From NCBI GenBank assembly GCA_035999765.1, contig CP108521.1, forward strand, positions 1,302,001 through 1,366,000: a stretch of DNA of 64,000 bases, written 5' to 3'. A program made the translations under genes and the position numbers. This stretch comes from Streptomyces sp. NBC_01231. GTDB taxonomy: Bacteria > Actinomycetota > Actinomycetes > Streptomycetales > Streptomycetaceae. The notes beneath the pieces are model-generated. The model saw only the letters and a list, made by a program, of their open reading frames with translations, ran no database searches and was not told where the DNA came from. This document shows positions 59,275-64,000 of this stretch, piece after piece. Each line of letters starts with the position of its first letter. The stretch's first letter is position 1.

Positions 59275-62200
59275 TCAGCCGGCCGCGTACACGTCCTCGA
59301 CGTAACGGCCGTCCCGCACCAGCCCGTCCAGCCACCGCTCGGCGGCCGACTCGTCGGCGTCCGGGGTGCGCTCCCGGTACAGGGTACGGAACGCGTCCCG
59401 CACCCCCGGCGCCATCCGCGAACCGTCGCCGCAGACGTACACCCGGGCGCCCGCGTCGAGCAGGTCCCAGACCTCGTCCGCCTCGGCGGCGACGCGGTGT
59501 TGCACGAAGGCCACCCCGGCCTCCGGGACGGCGCTGAAGGCGGGGCGGAGCCGTACCGCGCCGACGGTCTCGGCGGCGCGCAGTTCGTCGGCGTGCAGGA
59601 AGTCGGCGTCGGGGGCGTCGCAACCGAAGTAGCAGAGCGCGGGCGGAAGTTGCTCGCCCCGGGCCAGGGTGGCGACACGGTCGGCGATGGCTCCGCGGAA
59701 GGGCGCCAGGCCGGTACCGGCCGCGATCATGACGACCGGTCGGGTGTGGTCGACGCGGAAGGCGTCCCGGCAGGGCTGGACGCGGGCCAGGACGGTGTCC
59801 CCGGGCTGCACGCCGACGAGGTAGCCGGAGCCGACGCCCCGGTAGGTGCCATCGCCTACGGGGGTCCCCCCGCTCGCGCGCGGCCGGGAGTGGGAGCGGG
59901 CGGGTGCCTCCAGGAGCGAGACCATCAGGTCGACGTGCCCGGGGGCGGCCGCCGGGGACGAGGACACCGAGTAGTGGCGCGGGCGCAGCGGCGGGAGGAG
60001 GTCGAGCAGGGCGGGCCAGTCGAGGGAGCCGCGCAGGGCGGGGTAGGACTCGAAGAGCTCCACGAGCGTGCGCGGGTCGTCCACGAGGGCGGCCAGGTGA
60101 GCGCGCTCCGGCGGGCAGGGGTTGGCGGCGGCCAGGACGGACAGCTGGTCGGCGGTCGGGCTGTGCTGCAACTCCACGTGGTGGGTGAGGAGTTGACGTA
60201 CCGTCAAGGGACGGTTCACGGCGAGTCCGTCGCGGCGCGGGCGGGAAGGACGGATGTCCAGCACGACGTCGAGGTCGACACCGAACGCGTCCGCGGACCG
60301 CTCGACGAGCGTCTTGTCGTTGGCCGGGAGGACGGTGACGTGGTCGGCGGTGCGGTAGGTGGTGCCCGTCGGCAGGGCGAGCCGGACGAACCGCTTGAGG
60401 CGGGGGTGGCCGGGCGCGGTGAGGTCGTACGCCTCCGCCACGGTCATCGGGACCAGGCCGTGCCGCTCGGCCAGGGCGTCCAGCGGGCCGCCGACCAGGG
60501 TCCGGACCTCGTACCCGGCGGTCGGCTCCGGCTCGGCGGCGACGAGGGCGTCCGGGTCGCCGTACGCCTCGAGAAGCGCGGTGCGGAGCCCGGCGGTGAA
60601 GGCGCGGACGGTGCCGGTGAGGTCGCCGGAGGCGTCCGCGGCCGCGCGGTCCAGGAGACGGGTGGCGCCGAGGCCGGCGAGACGTTCGTCAATGTGGGTC
60701 GGGACGTGCTGGTAGGTCGCGGCCCAGTTGCGGTCGCCGACGCCGAGGACCGCGTAGCGGATTCCGGTCGCGTCGGTGATCTCGTCGAGTCGGCCGGCGA
60801 ACTCCCGTGCGTCGTCCGTGGGTTGGCCGTTGTAGGACGCTGCGGTGATCACGACCGGACGGTCCGTGGGAAGGTGATCGGCGTACGCGTCCAGGGGCGC
60901 GACCTCCGTCTCGCAGCCCAGTGCGGCGGCCTCGTCGGCGAGTTGGGCGGCGAAGTCGCGGCAGGTGCCGTAGTTGCTGCCGTGCAGGAAGAGGGCGCGG
61001 GTGCCGGCGCGGACCCGGGCCGGGAGCTCGGCCTCGACCCGGGTGTCGTCCGCGGTCGTCGGGACCGCGCCCGGCAGGGGCGGGTGGGTACGGTCGGCGG
61101 CGGTGCGCGGGGCCAGGGTGAGGGTGAAGCCGTCCGGCTTGAGGGTGAGGGCCTCCTTGATGGTGAGCCGGTAGTCGGCGTGGTCGTTCAGCCGGTAGCG
61201 GTGCACCAGCAGGGCGAGCAGCATGGTGGCCTCGTGCAGGGCGAACTGCCGCCCGATGCAGGCGCGTTCGCCGGTGCCGAAGGGCTTGAAGGCGTGCGGT
61301 GAGCGGGCGGTCTCCGCCTCGGGGGTGAAACGGGCGGGGTCGAACAGCTCGGGGTTGTCGCCCCACGCGGGCTGCCGGTGCAGCATCGGTGCGATCACGG
61401 TGAGGGTCTGTCCGGCGCGCAGCGGGATGCGCCCGCCGAGCAGGGTGTCCTCGCGGGCCTGTCGGCTGAAGGCGGCGGCGGTCGGCCACAGCCGCAGGGC
61501 CTCGTTCAGGACCTGTCGGGTGTAGGTGAGCCGCCCGACCTCGTCGAAGGTCGGCTCGGGGTCGGCGGTGTCGCCCCACAGCTGGTCCACCTCGCGCTGG
61601 ACGAGCTGGAGCACGGCCGGGTGCTTGGCCAGGTAGTACATCGCGAAGGACATCGCGCCGGAGGTGGTCTCGTGTCCGGCGATCAGGAAGGTGATGACCT
61701 GGTTGCGGATGTTGGTGGTGTCGAGGGTGGTGCCGTCGGCGGGGTGCGTGGCGGTGAGCATGAGCCCGAGGAGGTCGTCGGTACCGCTCTCGCCGGAGGC
61801 CACCCGGGCGCTGATCACGTCGTCGACGACCTGCGCCAGGTAGCCGGCGTTCGTGGCGAACGCCTCGTCGGCGGCCGTGTAGTCGCCCCCGGGAGTGCGG
61901 GCCAGGCGGGTCATCGCCCACTCCAGGCAGCGCACCATCGACTCGACGAAGGGGTGGGGCTCGTCCCGGTCGAAGGAGCCGAAGTCGTAGCCGAACCCGG
62001 CGAGCCCGATGGTGTCGAGGGTCATCCGGGTCATGTCGTCGGGGATGTTCACCGGCTGCACGGCGCGGGCGGCCCGGTCCCAGGAGCCGATCATGCGCTG
62101 GGCGACGCGCAGCATCACCGGGTGGTACGTGCGCATCGATCCGAGGGCGAAGGCGGGCATCAGGATGTCGTGGGCCTTGGCCCAGTTGGGCTCGTCGTTG

Positions 62201-62478
62201 TACGCGGTGAACAGTCCGTCGGCGGCGAACTCGCGGACGTTCTCCAGCGCGGGGCCGATGGCCTTGGCGAACCGGGTCTCGTCGGCGATTTCGGTGACCA
62301 GGTCGAGGTCGGCGACGAAGGTGACGTCCCGCCCGTGCAGCCGCCGTACGAGCACGGGACCGTGTTCCCGCATCAGCTCCATCACCTGCTGGAGGGGCGT
62401 GCGGCCGGGGCCGGTGGCGGAGATGTCGACGAGGGGGACGCCGGGGAGGGACGACGCGGTCTGCGCGGTGGGGGGCAT
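59275..62478 (-). CDS. Self-sufficient CYP102 (P450 BM3-type) monooxygenase-reductase
   Basis: A 1067-residue fusion. The P450 domain (1-460) has I-helix FLIAGHETTSGAM, K-helix EALR and haem loop FGTGERACIGRQFA. The FMN domain (about 490-640) has LFLHGSNYGTCRDFA. The FAD/NADPH domain has RHYSVSSSP, IAAGTGLAPFRGAI, CYFGCDAPDADFLH and VYVCGDGSRMAPGV. Such enzymes hydroxylate fatty acids at subterminal positions using NADPH. A 14-residue insertion (863-876) in the FAD domain is encoded by a sequence resembling a common Streptomyces intergenic repeat. ATG 62478 is the standard start; divergent from a PAS-LuxR regulator. Confidence 0.93.
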   Translation of the reverse strand: MPPTAQTASSLPGVPLVDISATGPGRTPLQQVMELMREHGPVLVRRLHGRDVTFVADLDLVTEIADETRFAKAIGPALENVREFAADGLFTAYNDEPNWAKAHDILMPAFALGSMRTYHPVMLRVAQRMIGSWDRAARAVQPVNIPDDMTRMTLDTIGLAGFGYDFGSFDRDEPHPFVESMVRCLEWAMTRLARTPGGDYTAADEAFATNAGYLAQVVDDVISARVASGESGTDDLLGLMLTATHPADGTTLDTTNIRNQVITFLIAGHETTSGAMSFAMYYLAKHPAVLQLVQREVDQLWGDTADPEPTFDEVGRLTYTRQVLNEALRLWPTAAAFSRQAREDTLLGGRIPLRAGQTLTVIAPMLHRQPAWGDNPELFDPARFTPEAETARSPHAFKPFGTGERACIGRQFALHEATMLLALLVHRYRLNDHADYRLTIKEALTLKPDGFTLTLAPRTAADRTHPPLPGAVPTTADDTRVEAELPARVRAGTRALFLHGSNYGTCRDFAAQLADEAAALGCETEVAPLDAYADHLPTDRPVVITAASYNGQPTDDAREFAGRLDEITDATGIRYAVLGVGDRNWAATYQHVPTHIDERLAGLGATRLLDRAAADASGDLTGTVRAFTAGLRTALLEAYGDPDALVAAEPEPTAGYEVRTLVGGPLDALAERHGLVPMTVAEAYDLTAPGHPRLKRFVRLALPTGTTYRTADHVTVLPANDKTLVERSADAFGVDLDVVLDIRPSRPRRDGLAVNRPLTVRQLLTHHVELQHSPTADQLSVLAAANPCPPERAHLAALVDDPRTLVELFESYPALRGSLDWPALLDLLPPLRPRHYSVSSSPAAAPGHVDLMVSLLEAPARSHSRPRASGGTPVGDGTYRGVGSGYLVGVQPGDTVLARVQPCRDAFRVDHTRPVVMIAAGTGLAPFRGAIADRVATLARGEQLPPALCYFGCDAPDADFLHADELRAAETVGAVRLRPAFSAVPEAGVAFVQHRVAAEADEVWDLLDAGARVYVCGDGSRMAPGVRDAFRTLYRERTPDADESAAERWLDGLVRDGRYVEDVYAAG
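59851..59892. repeat. Streptomyces-type dispersed GC repeat inserted in CYP102 coding sequence
   Basis: The segment, read on the minus strand, runs CTCCCACTCCCGGCCGCGCG then CGAGCGGGGGGACCCCCGTA, close to a dispersed intergenic repeat common in Streptomyces genomes. It is inserted in frame and adds about 14 residues between ARS and GTYRG. Confidence 0.6.
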
Positions 62479-62673
62479 GGCGCGGCAACTGCCTTTCGCG
62501 GTACGGGAGTACTGCGATCCAGGTTGGTCCACCGAGCCCGTAGGTCCGTACCGACCGCCTACATGATTGTGTAGTACATGCGGGTGCGTGGCCCTTGTGC
62601 CGGGCGGCACACCGTGGCAGGGCGCGGACTTCGGGGCGGTGAGCGCCGACACCGAGGCGGGAGGTGCGGGTGG
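62479..62673. promoter_or_regulatory. Divergent region of CYP102 and PAS-LuxR regulator
   Basis: A 195-nt gap with an AT-rich core at 62560-62580 (TACATGATTGTGTAGTACATG) that contains a repeated TACATG. It is the most likely regulator-binding and promoter site, but no clean dyad is present. Confidence 0.4.
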
Positions 62674-63357
62674 ATGCGGGTGGATGCGGATCGGCGGGAA
62701 GCCGTGGTGTGGCGCAACCGCGCCCTGATGCTCTTTGACCGGGTGTCGATGCCGGTCGCGGTGTGCGACGTTTACGGCGCCGTCCTGCTCGCCAATCCCG
62801 CGATGGCCACCGAGTGCGGTACGACTCCGGGGCGGTTGCGCGGCCGTGAGGTGCTGGAGCTGTTCCGGCCGCAGGAGGTGACCCAGGTGGACCGGATCGC
62901 TCAGGCGCTGCGGCTGCGGCACCGGTCGCGCTACCAGGTGTCGGTGCGCTGGGAGGCACCCTGCGGCGGCGAGCGGTACGGGGAGCTGACCGCGGACCCG
63001 GTGAGCGACACGGTCGAGGAGACGCCCGCCCTGCTGGTGATGCTGCGTGTCCTGGGCGGGCGCGAGTCCCGCGCCGAGGAACCCGTGCGGGTGACCGCGA
63101 CGGAGGCCCGGATCCTGGCGCTGCTCGCCGGCGGGGCGACCACGGCCCGGGCGGCCCGCGAGACCGGCCTGACGACCGACGGCGTCACGTATCACCTGCG
63201 GCGCATGTCCGCGCGCTGGGGCGCGGGCAACCGTACGGAACTGGTCGCCCGCGCCTACGCGTTGGGGGTGCTGACCCCGGGGGTCTGGCCGCCGGCACCT
63301 GCCGTGGCACCCTCGCAAGCCACCGACTCCTCGGAAGCCACCGCGCCCGAGGAGTAG
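62674..63357 (+). CDS. PAS-LuxR transcriptional regulator
   Basis: A 227-residue regulator. A PAS-like domain (ALMLFDRVSMPVAVCDVYGAVLLANPAMATECG, residues 15-120) precedes a LuxR-type helix-turn-helix (VTATEARILALLAGGATTARAARETGLTTDGVTYHLRRMSARWGAGNRTELVARAYALGVL). This is the layout of PAS-LuxR pathway activators such as PimM. ATG 62674 with GGGAGG 9 nt upstream is preferred over upstream starts. It is divergent from CYP102 and probably controls it. The Ala/Ser-rich tail overlaps the convergent DUF3626 gene by 103 nt. Confidence 0.86.
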   Translation: MRVDADRREAVVWRNRALMLFDRVSMPVAVCDVYGAVLLANPAMATECGTTPGRLRGREVLELFRPQEVTQVDRIAQALRLRHRSRYQVSVRWEAPCGGERYGELTADPVSDTVEETPALLVMLRVLGGRESRAEEPVRVTATEARILALLAGGATTARAARETGLTTDGVTYHLRRMSARWGAGNRTELVARAYALGVLTPGVWPPAPAVAPSQATDSSEATAPEE

Positions 63358-64000
63358 GCCGCGCCCGGGGAGTAGGCCGCGCCCGAGGAGAGGGCGGTGT
63401 CCGAGGAGTCGGCAGTCTCCGAGGAGAGGGCGGTGTCCGGGGAAGGGGCCGCGACCATGGCCGAACCGCCGACCGCCTCCCTGGAGCAGGCCGTGTCGGC
63501 CGCCTCCCTCGCCGCACCGTCGGCCGCGGCTGTGACCGCGCCGCCGACCGCGACCGTGGCCGCCCCGTCGGCCACCTCCCTGGAGCAGGCCGTGCCCGCG
63601 CCCTCCGGGGCGCCGAAGCGGGCGAGGGTGTGCCACACCATCTTCAGGTCCTGGAGTTCGTGGCGCCCGGTGCGGACGGCGTCGCCGATGATCCGCGGGT
63701 CGATGCGGCCGTCCTCGGCGATCCGGGCGCCCAGGTCGGCGTACTCCCGGCCGCGGTAGTCGGCGCGGCGGTACAGGTCGGCCACGGTGAGGCGGTATCC
63801 GGGGTGCCACTCGACCGGGCAGGGCAGCAGTCGGGCGGCCGTCTCGACGGGAGTGCCGCGGAAGCTCGCGTCGAGGACGAGCGCCTCGACGTCCCGGTCG
63901 AGGACCACCCCGGCGTGGACCTGGGCCTCGATGTAGTCGTTGAGGGCGTCCTGGTGGTCCGCCTCGGCCAGCGCGACCAGGGACATCCGGGCCGCGACGC
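63255..64000 (-). CDS. DUF3626 family protein (5' partial)
   Basis: The gene enters from the right edge; 248 codons are in view. The conserved part is VEWHPGYRLTVADLYRRADYRGREYADLGARIAEDGRIDPRIIGDAV and DLKMVWHTLARFGAP, matching DUF3626. The last 100 residues are low-complexity Ala/Ser/Thr (ETADSSDTALSSGAAYSPGAAYSSGA) with repeats and run antisense into the 3' end of the PAS-LuxR gene. An internal ATG at 63986 is not taken as the start because the frame continues without a break to the window edge. Confidence 0.72.
   Translation of the reverse strand, partial: VAARMSLVALAEADHQDALNDYIEAQVHAGVVLDRDVEALVLDASFRGTPVETAARLLPCPVEWHPGYRLTVADLYRRADYRGREYADLGARIAEDGRIDPRIIGDAVRTGRHELQDLKMVWHTLARFGAPEGAGTACSREVADGAATVAVGGAVTAAADGAAREAADTACSREAVGGSAMVAAPSPDTALSSETADSSDTALSSGAAYSPGAAYSSGAVASEESVACEGATAGAGGQTPGVSTPNA
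63330..63450 (-). repeat. Degenerate 18-bp repeats in the DUF3626 tail
   Basis: Units of the type GAGGAG(T/A)(C/G)GGC(A/G)GT(C/G)(T/C)CC repeat five to six times, encoding SSDTAL/SSGAAY-type steps on the minus strand. Confidence 0.65.

Noticed and set aside
62479..63810. Upstream extension of the CYP102 frame by 444 codons
   Set aside because: The extension is low-complexity, antisense to the PAS-LuxR gene, and CYP102 proteins normally begin at the chosen Met.
1..64000. CRISPR array, tRNA or rRNA genes, intact transposase, phage genes
   Set aside because: No regularly spaced repeats, clover-leaf or rRNA-like sequence, transposase DDE motif or phage structural gene was found by reading both strands.

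Overview
The window is very GC-rich DNA with third-position G/C bias, many GTG starts, rare TTA codons and purine-rich ribosome binding sites. Its content (subtilisin-inhibitor SSI, CebR-type cellulose operator, SpoIIE phosphatase, STAS antagonist, NHLP peptide exporter, fused ECF-like/lectin proteins, several P450s including a CYP102) points to a Streptomyces chromosome, probably an accessory part. No tRNA, rRNA, CRISPR array, prophage or intact insertion sequence was seen.

Layout. 1-3252: end of a peptidase-type exporter gene and a complete NHLM-type ABC transporter. 3485-8406: drug-efflux MFS pump behind two palindromes, Ppx/GppA phosphatase, then a block of haem-oxygenase-like diiron protein, N5-methyltransferase and CDGSH iron-sulfur protein. 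8564-15269: SSI protease inhibitor, an internally deleted alpha/beta hydrolase, lactate 2-monooxygenase, a fused sigma-like/zinc-finger/lectin membrane protein, a ribbon-helix-helix/Doc toxin-antitoxin pair and an iron/2-oxoglutarate oxygenase. 15340-20812: carbohydrate locus with a GH9 cellulase behind a perfect CebR box and a GH2 enzyme. 21079-28000: PAS-GAF-SpoIIE-HATPase protein, lipoprotein, SLC13/ArsB-type permease and a second fused sigma-like/lectin protein.

28339-41600: small-molecule and redox metabolism: AraC/phytanoyl-CoA dioxygenase divergent pair, aldo/keto reductase, DUF1348 and flavoprotein, P450 with ferredoxin and a TetR remnant, LysE exporter, F420-type oxidoreductase, CDF metal exporter, Xi-class GST, DUF4235, VOC protein, autoregulated DUF1304-TetR pair, GlxA regulator and quinone oxidoreductase. 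41682-51674: ADH/ALDH operon divergent from a MarR regulator with twin operators, STAS protein, PRPP synthetase, a Tet(M)/OtrA-like ribosomal protection factor with a possible leader peptide, a P450 with an altered K-helix, DUF4230 and VanZ proteins. 51861-64000: PHP and HAD enzymes, FUSC-like membrane protein, SDR behind a MerR-type promoter inside a 16-bp tandem repeat, VanX-like dipeptidase, gene remnants, an APH-type kinase, a self-sufficient CYP102 divergent from a PAS-LuxR regulator, and a DUF3626 gene running off the right edge.

Recurring themes are regulator-operator pairs readable directly from dyad symmetry (CebR, MarR, TetR, MerR), gene decay (hydrolase, TetR, epimerase and ROK fragments), and TTA codons in the ppx, GH2 and first sigma-like/lectin genes, which suggests bldA control. 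The two sigma-like/lectin paralogues, sharing a bipartite upstream element, are the best candidates for a little-described signalling system.
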